Source: Oenanthe sinensis (taxonomy: Eukaryota; Streptophyta; Magnoliopsida; Apiales; Apiaceae). Taken from it: a stretch of 64,000 nt of DNA. How positions within the stretch are numbered: position 1 is the first letter of the stretch; every line of letters starts with the position of its first letter. The notes under the pieces are model-generated. The model was not told the DNA's origin and ran no database searches. It saw only the letters and a list, made by a program, of their open reading frames with translations. Shown here in pieces: positions 50,277-62,987 of the stretch. Made by a program: the position numbers and the translations under genes. The stretch covers positions 16,203,501-16,267,500 of the forward strand of contig CM053795.1 in the NCBI GenBank assembly GCA_028671895.1, in the 5' to 3' direction.

Positions 50277-50932
50277 CCCGACAATTTTAGACACGAAACG
50301 ACAAGAAAATTTAGTGTTTATGTTTGCCTTTTTAGTACACGACACGAAAGTACACGAACACGAAAGTACACGGCCGAGATTTAGTGTCGGTTTTGTGTTT
50401 GCCATTTGGATACACGACACGACACGAAGTACACGACATAATTAAATATATAAATAATTTTTTTTAAAAAATAATATTTTTATATAACTTAATAAATTTA
50501 TAAAAATATTTTTATAAGATATTTTAAAATTTTATGAGAAAATATTATACATAAATCTTACATACATTACATAAGTATACATTATAATTTATAAATTATA
50601 TCTGTACCATATAAATAATAAAATAGGAGGTCAAATGGTCTTTACTAGTTTACTCAGCCGTCTCTTACGCTCATATAGTCATATTGAATTAAGTTAACAA
50701 TTTCGTGTACCATTTCGTTTCCATTCGTTTCGTGTACACAAATGGTACACGAAAAAATTCGTGTACTTCGTGTCGTGTCGTGTCTGGTCGTGTACAGGTC
50801 GTGTCGTGTTCGTGTATCAGTTCCACGTACACGGTTTGTAATCGTGTCGTGTTCGTGTATACCTATAAAGTATACGAAACACGACATTACACGACACGAC
50901 ACGACTGATTTGCCAGGTTAAATATACAGCAA
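50277..50932. mobile_element. MITE-like element packed with ACACG/CGTGT motifs
   Basis: Two motif-dense arms (about 50290-50440 and 50700-50910) contain many copies of ACACGA or its inverse TCGTGT, with AT-rich DNA between them. The left end (ACCCGACAATTTTAGACACG) and the right end read inward (ACCTGGCAAATCAGTCGTGT) are similar, so the whole is a terminal-inverted-repeat element. Open frames on both strands across the right arm are translations of the repeat. The superfamily is not certain. Confidence 0.7.
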
Positions 50933-51898
50933 TGGTAAAACTTTATCCTACTCATTTGTAAGATTATAAGTTTAATTATTTAAAAAAATTATATATTTAT
51001 CATTTATATATAAATTAATTTATAATCTAATTACTATATAACTTTAAAAAATTATAAATTTCAACTAACCAAATTTCCATATATTAATAATTTAGAACTA
51101 AAAATTTCATTATAAAAAATAAAAATTAAACTACCAAATATATTAAACAAACAGAGGGGATAATCTATCTCTACACGTTTGGACTTTTTAGAGTTTCATG
51201 ATTCCTTCTATATTTGGGAAGGACCGCCTTAACAACTCCAAGCAGAAGTTAAAAGTTAGGCGCGTAGTGAACAAATTACATGCACAATATTGTCTATGCA
51301 CGGTGTCCCCCAATTTAAAGTATATATTGTTTAATTTCTTGACATATATTTTAAAAGATTTTGATTATATAATTAAGAATATTATTTTTTTAATAAAATA
51401 TTATTTATAATTAAGAAAAAAATATATGAATTAAATGATAGGATTTATTAAGATTAATGACGAAACTACATAATTTTAAAAAATGTTTAAAAATTAATTG
51501 ATGAAATATATAAAAAGAAAAATATTAGAAAACAGGGTAGATAAGAGGAGTTGAAGTGACGCTTATGAGTGCTTATCACTATATAACGAATACTTTCTTT
51601 ACTCTGGTCTTATCTGACTGAAAGAACCCTACTATGGAATATGAATACGATAATGAGTACAAATTCTCGATTTTAAGGGATTTTTTTAACAGTTTTTACT
51701 GCGACCGTCTTTTTTTTGCTAAATTTCTTACCGCGATTTTCATAGTAGATATTTATGTAAATTTAAGTTTTTCGCCAAGGTGGAGAGCCAAGCCCGAAAA
51801 TTCTATATTTTTTCGAAACACATTTACGTAAAATTTTAAGAGAATCGGCAAATAAAAGTCAGAATAATTTAACATAATTTACTCGAGAATAAAAACAT
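50933..51898. other. AT-rich intergenic DNA, no gene seen
   Basis: Short open frames at 51198-51410 and 51634-51831 have no family resemblance and AT-driven composition. Confidence 0.45.
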
Positions 51899-52511
51899 CT
51901 ACAAAGGAGAAAGTGCTATGAATATATTATGCGGCCAAAAGGAAAGGTAACTATTATACAATACAACAAAGAGTAGTTTTCTATAACATATGAAACTCTC
52001 TCCTAAGATCACATCAATCATCAACAACAGCATAATATCTAAAAACATGTTACAACAATAAAAAGATGAAGAAATAAAGATAATAATCCCCTGTTCACGC
52101 AATGGATCAACATCACGAGGACAGGACCACCACGACAAAGTAACAGGTAACTGGATTCGAAAATCTACAATTTATCAGAAAAATGAAATGAGTTGAACCC
52201 ACTTGAGATTTCCAATGGTGTCACTGAGGATGAGCTGAGGCACCCACCATTTCGTCGAACCCTACAGATCGAAGTGGCTGCTGCTTTCGCAATTTTCTTG
52301 AAGATTTTGATTTTGATCTGCCCTCTTCTGGGTGGGAGATATACCTTAGTTCTGGTTTTTGGTTTGGAAGTTGTGTACTCCATTTTAATGAATTGGCAAG
52401 AAACTAGAAGAGAGAAAAAGGGGAGAAACAGGGGAAGAAGAGAATTGTGTTAATTAAAATGTGATGAGTGGTGGCATACAAAGAAGTGAGAACTGACAAG
52501 GGAGTGATACG
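51899..52511 (-). repeat. Segmental tandem duplicate, copy A (contains small-protein gene 2)
   Basis: It aligns with 55765-56384. Shared non-coding landmarks are GAAAGTGCT, GTAGTTTTCTATA, AAGATCA(C/T)ATCAATCATCAAC and GGACCACCA downstream of the gene, and AGAAGCTAGAAGAGA-like and GGAGTGATA upstream of it. The similarity stops just past GGAGTGATA. Confidence 0.85.
52165..52383 (-). CDS. Small basic protein, PRRGQIK-motif family, member 2 (72 aa)
   Basis: Single exon, ATG at 52383, TAG at 52165. Function not recognised. The motif PPRRGQIKIKIF spans about 17-28 and is followed by KKIAKAAATSI, an amphipathic basic helix; the second motif TPLEISSGFNS is at 55-65. It is about 75% identical to member 3 by eye (54 of 72), with mostly conservative changes (K/R, V/I, S/T, F/Y), which suggests selection on the protein. 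No signal peptide; two Cys. A TATTTATAC box lies about 135 bp upstream of the ATG. The plus-strand frame over the same bases is also open but shares nothing with members 1 and 4, so the minus strand is coding. Confidence 0.8.
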   Translation of the reverse strand: MEYTTSKPKTRTKVYLPPRRGQIKIKIFKKIAKAAATSICRVRRNGGCLSSSSVTPLEISSGFNSFHFSDKL

Positions 52512-52518
52512 GGGCCTT

Positions 52519-52527
52519 GTATAAATA
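52519..52527 (-). promoter_or_regulatory. TATA box of small-protein gene 2
   Basis: TATTTATAC on the minus strand, about 136-144 bp upstream of the ATG. It lies just beyond the point where the upstream similarity to copy B ends, so the paralogous gene lacks this box. Confidence 0.5.
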
Positions 52528-52529
52528 AT

Positions 52530-55500
52530 AATTTTTGGGTTCAGCGTTACTTGCCTAGTTGCATTGTGCCCAAGTTTGAGTACTGTAGAGACATATTATT
52601 AGACCACTTTAGCCCTCATAAGTTTAATTATACATCAGCACCAGCCTCTCAAGCCAAACAAAAAATCTAAACGAGATTGAAATGAGCACTCAACCTCACA
52701 GCTTAAATTTATGCCTTTTTGTTGGTCATCCCCGCTACCTCTCATCCCCCCCCCCCCCCACCAAAAATCTCTCTCCCCCTCTCTCTCTTGACTGTTCCCT
52801 CCTTGTTGACTACAAAAGTTTATGTTAAGGAGTTAGGACATCTTACATAAATTTATTTTACTGACTGAGTTCTAGAATTCATATCTCTGTAAAATTTACA
52901 ACAAATGCCTGTTTCTACGAGATGAAGAAGAGTTAAAACTTAAATGTGATTACACTATTTTCGTTTTGTCTCTCCATACAAAATGAATCTGAAACCTGAT
53001 TCATGTTCCTATCGTACAAATGATCTAGAACAAGAAAAGAATTCATAAATAGTAATTTGCCCTTTTTTTTAATTAAATGAGCAGATGAAAAATTGACACT
53101 TACTATTTCTAGAACTGGAGAATAAGTTATTCTCGTTAACTGGAATAAATCTAAATTAAGGGTCAAATTAGTATATGTTTGACTTTAAAAGTAGGGTATG
53201 GTTCCCTCCAAAACTGTGCTGTTGAGTGTTGACTAGTGCACTACCCTATTGTTTTATATTCCCCTCAAATTTAGGACCTGTTTGACTTTAATTATAAATA
53301 ATTTAAAATTTTAAAAATATATTTATTTTTCAACTTATAAATAATTTATAAGTAACCACAAACAGTATCTCCCCACGAACTGGTTATTCCTAAACGAGCC
53401 ATAATAACGAAATGGTGCGTTCTAGGGTGAAAATGATTATTTTTTATTTTTCGAGTTTTTTTTAAGTCGCTGTGAATCAATATGGATTGATTTGCAAATT
53501 TTAAATTCTAATTATTGTAAAATTTAGTATAATTTTAGTATGAAGTATTTCCTAGTTCGATGAAAAAATAATTAATATATAATTGTATAAGTATTGATAT
53601 TCGAGACACGTTCATTCATATCATGACGTTTAATTTAAAATATAGTATTCCTTCCGTTTTTAATTAGTTGGCATTTTTAATTTTTACACAGTCTAACACA
53701 CATAAAAAAATATAACTCGATAAATATTTTATTTTTAAATATTAATTTTTTATTTAAAAAGAAAATTTTGAAAATAATTTATAAGACTATATATTTTATG
53801 CATGTTAAAATATGCCTAAAAATGAACGTGATAACTAATTAGGAGAGGAGAAAATAAAATAATTTAAAATTTTCGATTTTCATTAATCATGGACAAAAGA
53901 ACAATCAAATTTATTTTGCTAAGCCAGACGAACAAGAACACAGAAGAATCTGTTGTCAAGGTCTCACTTGACTTGAATAATTTTGGGGGTACTTTCTTTA
54001 AAAATTGGTGGCCCTTCAAGGTTTAGTCGTGAGTCACTCATTATTTTGAGTCCCACAAATTATTCTGTTTTTTCTCCATTCTAAAGTTAAAATCACCGGT
54101 TGATTGTGGTAGCAGTATTGTGCATAGCAAAGAAATGATGGTACATTAATGCATTTTTTAATTATTATTTGTGTTTTGGCCTCGTCCTGCCCACTAGTAT
54201 TCTTTCTTCTAATACTTGAAATCCTATTTAAATTAAATAAAATTTTGGTAATTAAGCTTTATTAATTACACGCAATGCATGACACGCCCTAATAATGTCA
54301 TATCACATATGTCATATATATCGATTTTGTGTATATCTTCATACAGATGATTCCGAGACTAAAAATATTTCTAAATATAATATTGTTAAATTTTTAGAAT
54401 TATGAGGTCAGGTAAATTTTCTGTAATCGTCACCGCTGACGAACTCTATCTGAAGTTCCACTTGGCTAATTCGGAGAGTGCTATGCCTATATCAAAGTGT
54501 AGTAGTTAATTGCCACCTATCATAAGATCCATTATATTTTTCATCAAAGTCGAATTATAATTATAATAATTTGAAATCATCTAAATACAGTAATTTACAG
54601 TACATGAATCTAAAATTTATTACTTCAGTCTGTTTCTTTCAGAAATTTCATTTATATTAAAATAATTTACATGTCATAGTTTTTTTATTTTATAATTAAT
54701 TTTATATCTATATGAAGGAGTCTACACTGAAAAGTTGATATATAAGTTAAGCTAATGTTAAAATTAAATGGAGAAACACACAAATAATATGGTCACGTAC
54801 TTGGTATATTTAGGGTACTTCCGTTTGAAGTCTAATATACATATACGAATTTTATTTATGGTATATATTTATAAATATAATGTAAATGATATGTTCAAAA
54901 TAAATTTTATGTAATATTAATATATATGTTATTTATTATATATTTATAGTATAATTTTAAATTATTAATTAAATATTATTTTTAAAATATAAGAAATTAA
55001 CATAGAAAACATCACGGGAGTAAACCAACTTTTCAATTATCTACATTTTAAAAACAAATATTATTTTATTATATTTTAGAAAATCAAAATAAATGAATTC
55101 GCTCTTAAAAAAAGAAAAAAAGCATGTCGAAAATGCAAAGTGATCAAGTTGGCTGAAAAAAACATTTCGAAAAGGACCACTCCAAGAAGATACTAGTTAG
55201 ACGCGTAACCAAGTTGCATGTATACCTGTAAAAACTTAATATCATATTTAAATATATATTCTCCCCAGATATATAATGCCAAGCTATGTAAAAAAATGCA
55301 ATGTTATGAATTTGTTTGATTTATCTTTACAAGTTGAAAATATGTCAAGTTCTCTAAAAACTATATATATTTTTAATGCATATACTACTACATCTGATGA
55401 AACCCTACTATATACATATGAATTTGAAAACAAGTACAAATATATGATTTTCACTCTAATCATTCCAAGTTCACTCAGCTAGACGGATGACAAGATTTAT

Positions 55501-55764
55501 TCTATATATTATTTCATCTATCTTTATCGTATTTTTAATTATAAATTAAAAAAACTAACACCTGCGTCTTGCAAAATTTTTCACCCTGATGACGATTTTC
55601 ATGAAACGAATTTGATTAAATTTTTTATCAATTAAGGCGGAGAACTAAACTGAAAATTTTCTGATATCGATAGTTTGGAAAATATCGACAAAATAAGATA
55701 GTACTAACCCGACTTTAGTAATCTAAAATGAGGCAAAATTCAAATGGACTAGAAAAAAAGGAAG
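52530..55764. other. AT-rich intergenic DNA, no gene seen
   Basis: A poly-C run of about 12 bases lies at 52748-52759. At 53274-53401 degenerate hAT-like ends (GGACCTGTTTGAC ... TAAACGAGCC) bound an AT-rich segment. At 53650-53870 an AT-rich stretch beginning TTCCTTCCGTTTTTAATTAG resembles half a Stowaway-type MITE. No coding region is supported. Confidence 0.45.
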
Positions 55765-56384
55765 CAGAAAGTGCTGTATATAGTGAGGGCGAAAAGGCAA
55801 TCTAATTTACAACAAAAAGATCGAGTAGTTTTCTATAGATATAATTATTTAAAATTATATCTTAAGATCATATCAATCATCAACATGGCAGAATATCGTA
55901 AAAACATGGTCCAAAATAGAAAGGGAAACAAACATGAGAAATAAACATAACAATTCACTGGCTGAGCATGAGGACGACATGCAGGACCACCAAGGACAAA
56001 CCAACATTTTCCCTGGATTTGAAAATCTACTGTTTGTCAGAAATATGAAATGTGTTGTATCCACTTGAGATTTCCAATGGAGTCACTGAGGATGATCTGA
56101 GACACTCACCATTTCGTCCAACCCTACCGATCAAAGAGGCTGCTGCTTTCACGATTTTTCGGAAGATTTTGATTTTGATCTGGCCTCGCTTGGGTGGTAA
56201 ATATATCTTTGATTTGTTTTTTGGTTTGGAAGTTTTGTACTCCATTTTAAGAATTGGCCAGAAGCTAGAAGAGACTAAACAGGGGAACAAGTGAGGAATT
56301 AATGAATGTATAGTGGAACAGAATGAAACATGAAGAACAGGGGTCGCTCAAAAAGCTAGTAATAGAAGGGGGAGTGATAATTAA
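55765..56384 (-). repeat. Segmental tandem duplicate, copy B (contains small-protein gene 3)
   Basis: Counterpart of 51899-52511 at a spacing of about 3.87 kb and in the same orientation. Just past the shared GAGTGATA, copy B continues into CTCCCTCCACGTCAATATCA, a MITE-like end, instead of the TATA-bearing promoter of copy A. Confidence 0.85.
56027..56245 (-). CDS. Small basic protein, PKRGQIK-motif family, member 3 (72 aa)
   Basis: Single exon. The open frame extends further upstream (to 56290) without another ATG, so the start is taken at 56245, where MEYKTSKPK aligns with MEYTTSKPK of member 2. Motif PPKRGQIKIKIF lies at about 17-28, followed by RKIVKAAASLI; TPLEISSGYNT at 55-65 is the second shared motif. 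It has the same length as member 2. No signal peptide or membrane segment is seen. The upstream sequence differs from that of member 2 beyond about 140 bp before the ATG and is MITE-like, so expression could differ; a TATATAAT-like stretch near 56455-56465 is a possible TATA box. Confidence 0.78.
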   Translation of the reverse strand: MEYKTSKPKNKSKIYLPPKRGQIKIKIFRKIVKAAASLIGRVGRNGECLRSSSVTPLEISSGYNTFHISDKQ

Positions 56385-59300
56385 AGACGGCTGCTCCCTC
56401 CACGTCAATATCAATGCTTTTCATTTTTCGTAATATTATATTAAGTTTTTAACATATTATATATTTATTATTTTTTTGTCAGTATTAAATATTTAATATT
56501 ATTTTAATAGTTTCTACGGACTTGCATTCTTTTCCTTCTATCTTTACTGTAATATATTTTTTCTAAACTTCATAATTTATTAAAATATTAGTAATAATTA
56601 AGTGAGACAGCTGAAATGTACGTTTTAGGTTCACGCAGCTCAGTTGCTTTGTGGCTAAAACATATTTCGATCGTACAAGACGAATCGGCTCTCTCTCTCT
56701 CTCTCTCAGGTATCTCTTCTTTAAAGAATAATTCACTAGCTACTTATGCTTTTTCACTTTATTCAAGTCGGAATAATTCTGGGTCGTTAGATGTTGGCTG
56801 TTTGTACATTTATTAAGTATATTTAACAACAGTCGGTAGCCTTTTATAATTTTGAGCAATTAAGTGTACATGTATGTATATTAATTTGAATGATATACTA
56901 TGTTTTCAGTGCGAAAACTACTCCTATTGTAAAGAAATGCTCTCAATCTACGACTAGTCGAACCAAGAACGGACATAGAGTTAAATCCTTATAAATTAAT
57001 AATCTCGAAAACCTACTGCCTGTAACACGACTACAACGCGCTTTAGTTCTTCCTAAAGCGAGATCAAAACGGAATACAAGTCTAAAGCATTGGAATGAAA
57101 GAGAGATCAAGTAGACTACTCAACCTCAAAACTACAAAGTGTGACATTTCGTGGTCCACCACCACTTACTAACACACCACCTCTACCCCGAGGCCCCAAC
57201 GCAAATCTCTCGTAAATAATTATTTCTCGCCATCTATCTATATATATAATGACATAATGTTCGATTTTCGTTGTCGATAAATTTGCAATATTTCGTTGCT
57301 ACCATTATATTCACCTTATGGTAAAATTAATAGTACAGTTAAACTTTTTTAAAGTAATACTCTTGGGACCGGGAAAAAATATTATTTTACCGAATTTATT
57401 ATTTATCGATATAATAATATTTTATTATTTTATCGATAAAGTAATATTTTATTATTTTACCGAATTTTTATATTTACGTATTACAATACATTATGTTTAA
57501 AAATAAAAATCAATCACATGCAATGTATTTGATCTAAAATTACTTTTGTTATGATTAATTATATCTAAAAACTAGATTCATGCATATAAAAAATTGCACC
57601 AAATACAGTATACATGTAACATGTGTTGTGTATATCGTATAGAAATTCAATCATCAAAAATTTATTGTAATTCTAAAATATAAATTCATAAATTCATGAA
57701 CATAAAACATAATATTAAATGATAATGTTTTGTGATTAACTATATATAGTAAATGATAGAATGGTATACTAGAAACACATATAGTATCAAACTTTTTTTT
57801 ACGGTATACACAAATATCTTCGCATCATCTTAAAAGAGTGAAAATATCATCGATCATAAGATAAGGAGTGCTATTTGTATATAAAAAGGAGAATCCAGGT
57901 GCTATAATACGAGCAAAACATATCAGGAATTATTTATGTTTTACATAAAATCAAGAATGAGGTTAATTTTGACTTTGGTGGAAAGAAAAAACAAACTACT
58001 ATAGATTCATATTTTAAAAAGAATTGAATTCTGTAACTCATATACATTATATATATATATATATATATAATTATGAAATTATTACTTTACATATTACTTG
58101 GGCCCTTAATGATTTTATAATTTTTTATTATCTTATACTTTTAACGAGAATATTAAGTCCAAGTTAGGATCGACGAAATTTATTACTTAAGTGAGGTTAT
58201 TATTTTATCGGATATTACTTACTCGAGGTTTAACATTTTATATTGAAAAACATATTTTAAGAAAAGTTATATATATACAAATAGGTCGAGATACGATCAA
58301 TAACATCTTTTTTTTAACATTAATAATGTTGATGTTAAAATCTTTGTTTGAACAACATCTTAATAATGTCAAAATCTGAAAATTAATAATAGCAGCAGCA
58401 TGGAAGCCAGGAAAGGGATGGGACCAGTGCAATCAGCTTCGTTATCTATTAAATCAGTTGATAGGGCAGAATAAGCAAATGGTGCGAAGTAGAACTCACA
58501 GAGAAGTTGTTGAAGGATATCATGTTTTTATTGTATTAGCTTTAGTTTTTAGCTGTTCGGTGTAGACCGTCTTTTTTAATTAATTTTTTTATTTTATAGG
58601 TTAATAAAAAAACTAGAATATTTTATGTAGTACAAGATATAATATTATATTTTTGTAGTTTTATTTTTTAAACGTTATATAAAAATGAAAAATAAATTAT
58701 AATGTGTAAAAACTCCATTCTTTAGAAGGTATTATGTAATTTTGAAATAAAAATAACATAATTCGCCAAAAATATTGTGTTCAGACACACAATTTGTATT
58801 ACATAAATACAAACAGTTATTTAAAATTGATATAAATTCAATATTTCGACTAGATTATAATTTAATCTCGCTATCTTTCACTCTCTCTATATACAAGTCA
58901 ATCCTAATTTAAGGGAGGCTTTAAAGCGAAAATGTTAAATGGGTTGTAAAAAAAAATTAAAACCGTTATTAAATAATCGCTTTTAAACATTTTAAATTTT
59001 ACCTTTCATCTTATATTATCATAATCTTGACCTCTTTATCTTCAATACTAATATCAAAATATTTCAATATACTTAACAATTCTGACCCATCCTAAAACTA
59101 GCATTCACTTATAGTTAGAGAATATGTTAATTTAATTTTTTATAAAAATAATTTAATTTTAGTTAAATAATTATAATTTTAATTGAAAAGTGGGATTATA
59201 AAGTTTGTATCATCTTCTTATCAAATAAATTTTATTATTTATTAAAATTTTAAATATTTTTTGCGAACTAATGAGCTATTTTTTAATATAGTACGAAATT

Positions 59301-62300
59301 TCGGAATTTTTTACCCCAGCTTGTCCTACAGTTTGACATCAATTCACTATTGGCGGAAGCCTTTTTTGTATCTCCCAAATTTTGAAGTCTTACCAAGTCA
59401 CTTTTTCTTATATACATATATTAAAAGTTTGGATTTTATAAGAACCGCCATTAAAGTAGATACATTTGAGAGATTATGTATTTTTTATAACTAAAATATG
59501 TTTTATATAATAATATATTTTATAAATTAAACGTATATAATATATAAAAATTTCAATTTAATTATGATTTTCATATAACTCAACTCCTAACTAATTAAGA
59601 TAGTAGTATAAGGATTTGTGAACAATGATTATCCAAATCGTGATTAAAAGAAATGTTCTTAATATGTTGTCTGCCAAGAACGACCTCATTTAATTCAAAG
59701 AAGTGGAAAAAAGAATGTGAACGGTAGTAAAAGAAGTCTTCGGCCAGCTCATAAAGGGGCCCCATCTCATTCTTGCTTACAAATGATAGGCCTATAAATA
59801 ATACAATATGTTCCTTTGTTCGTCCAATAATATACAGGGAATTTACTAAAAATATTACCTTTTATGAAATTATTTATAATTTTATCAAATTTTGAAAAGA
59901 TTTTTAAAAATATTATTTTACTTAAAAAATATTTACAAAAAATACGAAAATTAGATTTTAGATTGCATTTAATTTGAATCGTGTAACTAATTTAAGTTGC
60001 ATTTTAGGTGGTAAATTATGTTGTAAATATGGTTGCAAATTTGTAAAACGTATTTTCGCAGATATTTTCTAAAATTTGAGTTGCAGTTGAAAAGTTGCAA
60101 AACTTATTTTTACAAATATTTTTAAAAAATGATAGTATTTTTGCAAGAAAAAAATTAAAACTTGAGTATTTATGGAAAACCCCCTAATATATATTCTTTT
60201 AAATTAAAATTTATCCTTTAATAGTATATTTTTATAAAAAATAAATTTATGTATATTTTTTTAAAAATTTCTCTATATTCATTACTTTCAAACTTTCACT
60301 CATTTAAGTTTAATTATATTTTTATTTTTCAAAATATAATAAAAATTATCTAACTAATATTTTCTATGCGTAACATTTAGAAAATGACAAAGTGAGTATT
60401 ATTACATTATTTTCTATGGAAATTTTTATTTAATATCGAACCAAAAATATCAAAATATTGTAGTGTAGACATATATGGTACGTGGCAAAATCATGAATTA
60501 TATAGAATTTGAATCTAATATTTTAAGAATGAAATATTTTATATTACTAACTATTTTGTTCTTTGATTATTCATATTCTATCAAAATTAAAATTAAAAAT
60601 TCCTTGAAATTTGTAAGTCGAGACTGATTTCCAAGTTGCTCCCGGCAGTTTCTAAGTTCCTCCTCTAGTTTCTCCCTTCTTGCACGTTAGTAGCATCAGT
60701 ACGGGGGTACCTAGTTTTTTTTTGGACTTCAGAGTTTTAAGAAGTTGCATGCCATCTTATAAAAATGTTGCCCGTGGTTAGGATATTTGTAACAAAATTA
60801 GGAAACTCCTCGTGGCATAAAAATTATTTTTCTCGGATTTTAGCTAGGAAGATCATTAATCAAACTTTCAAAATTAAAATTGATTAGCATTTACTTTTTG
60901 AATTGATAAAATACATTCAACCGTTTTTGTGACATAATATAACTGAATATAACATCTACATGATTTATAAAAAAATATAACTTATAGGCCCAAAATTTTA
61001 TAAAGATGGGCAAAAAATATGTTCTTTTTTCTATTTGTTAATTTATTTAATTCAATTTTTAATTTCTAATAATCGGTTCAATTTTTGAATTTTTTTATTT
61101 TTATGTTATTTCCTAAATGATAGATGCCCTGTAGGATGACTTGTATCACTTGCTGTCGGGCCCGAGCTTGGACAAATGTATAGTTATTTGATGATTATGT
61201 TTTCTAAGTTTTATGATATCTAGTGAGGGTACTGCTTACTAGTATGTTAAAATTTACTAGCAAGAGAAAAGTACTTATATTTTGATAGGCAAACTCTGAT
61301 TCTGTGCAGGAAGTCACAGGAACTAGGATCGTGTTAAAAATATGAACAAGATAGCAGGCAAACGTGTAATGTCAGCTCAGCAGGACTTAAATGAAGACAC
61401 AGATGAAGCCAATAAATGTTCCCCAACCCACGTAACAACAAATGTTAACTCACATGAGCAGCAGGACAGGCAATTGTTGTTAGATTGCCTATTACAAAGA
61501 ATGAACGCTCTGGTCACTGGCATATAGCTAAGCGCGGAGGATGCCAAAGGACATGAATACTACCAATGATTCTAATTAACTTGTAGGCTTAGTAGCTAAA
61601 AAAAGTAATATATTTTTCGGTAAATATATGAATATCAAATACATATGCGAATTTATTTATATTTTCAAATAAGTGAGATTGTAAACAATTTTATATTAAC
61701 ATAATAATATATTGGACACATTTATCTACTAGAATTATTAACTGTATGGTCACCAAATTTTATTATTTTCACCCAAACAAAGGATAACATATCAAAATCT
61801 GTTAAACTAATTTTCACTCTTAAGTCTTAATCTTAAGTAGACATATCCGATCTGCAAAAGAGATCGACAATATTGAAAGCCGCCGGGCCAGATGCTATGT
61901 ATAAAAGTACATCTTTATTTCTCTCACCCGCTTAGATAGTTAGATTGCAGTAACGACTTTCAATAAACAAAATATGTTAATGGAACACACGTAAAACCTA
62001 ATAACGAGGCTACTTTCAATAAATTTTAAAAAGTATTACTATTACAATAAAATAATATCTTTTGTTAATGAGATGTTATTCGATATAAAACGTTACAAAG
62101 TCAACGGACATGAAAATATGTTGTTAGGGTAAATTCAAACAAAATTTAAAATGAAAAATGAAAGTCCAATAAAAAAGAATAAAATAAAATGTGAACGTGA
62201 ACATATCAAATTAATATTTATTTGAATAATTTTATTATCATATATAACTTATGAGTTATTAGATTTATAAAAATAAAAATAAAAATGTACGATATTAATT

Positions 62301-62987
62301 TTTATAAAATAAAATAAAATATTCAAAAAGGCATCTTCTACTGTTTCTACCAATTTTAAGCTATTTTTTTAATCTTAAATTAATTTTTAACTTAAAAATA
62401 AAATTATTTTAAGTCAGCAAACGAGCTCTTATACCAAGCAGCACTCTGCATTGGACGAGTTAGGCTAGCACACCCGAAGATAGACTATCGTTTTGGTCAA
62501 ATTGCTCCACCTTAATCAATAGTAATAATTTAATCAAGTCCAGAATTATTCATAATAACATATGTCAAATCAATTCTACTGGTGCCCCAGTTCGATGATC
62601 CGCCGCAGATATGAAAGTGCGTCGGTGTATGTAAAACACAAATGATCAAATCCGGGGAGAGCTTTCGAAGGTACAGAACAAATTAAACAATCACACTCGT
62701 ATCATTCATTCGCAAAATATCAACCATTTTACATGCCAAACACACCGGTACATTTAAGTACATGACACATGATTAATTAAAATAAACATCCTGACCAAAC
62801 TTGCAGGGAATTATTAAGACAAGCCCACACATGTTCTGATTTTTAAACAAACCGAAACCACACACAAAAAACAACATAAGCATGCATCACATTAATCTTC
62901 GCCCCTTTATTTTTAACTGCGGTTGACCTGCTGATATTACACAAACTACTTCATCAACTGACAACTGCTAGTTAACAAACACTTCAA
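56385..62987. other. 6.6-kb AT-rich intergenic DNA
   Basis: No gene is supported. It holds (CT)n at 56692-56709, (AT)n at about 58046-58068, hAT-like right-end scraps near 62400-62432, and a less AT-rich patch at 61300-61560 with a 61-codon frame after a possible splice acceptor (TTCTGTGCAG). The part nearest 62987 is presumably the 3' UTR of the next minus-strand gene. Confidence 0.4.

Noticed and set aside
50654..50908. Overlapping open frames on both strands (67-82 codons)
   Set aside because: They translate the ACACG/CGTGT repeat, giving His/Asp/Thr/Arg or Val/Ser/Cys strings; not genes.
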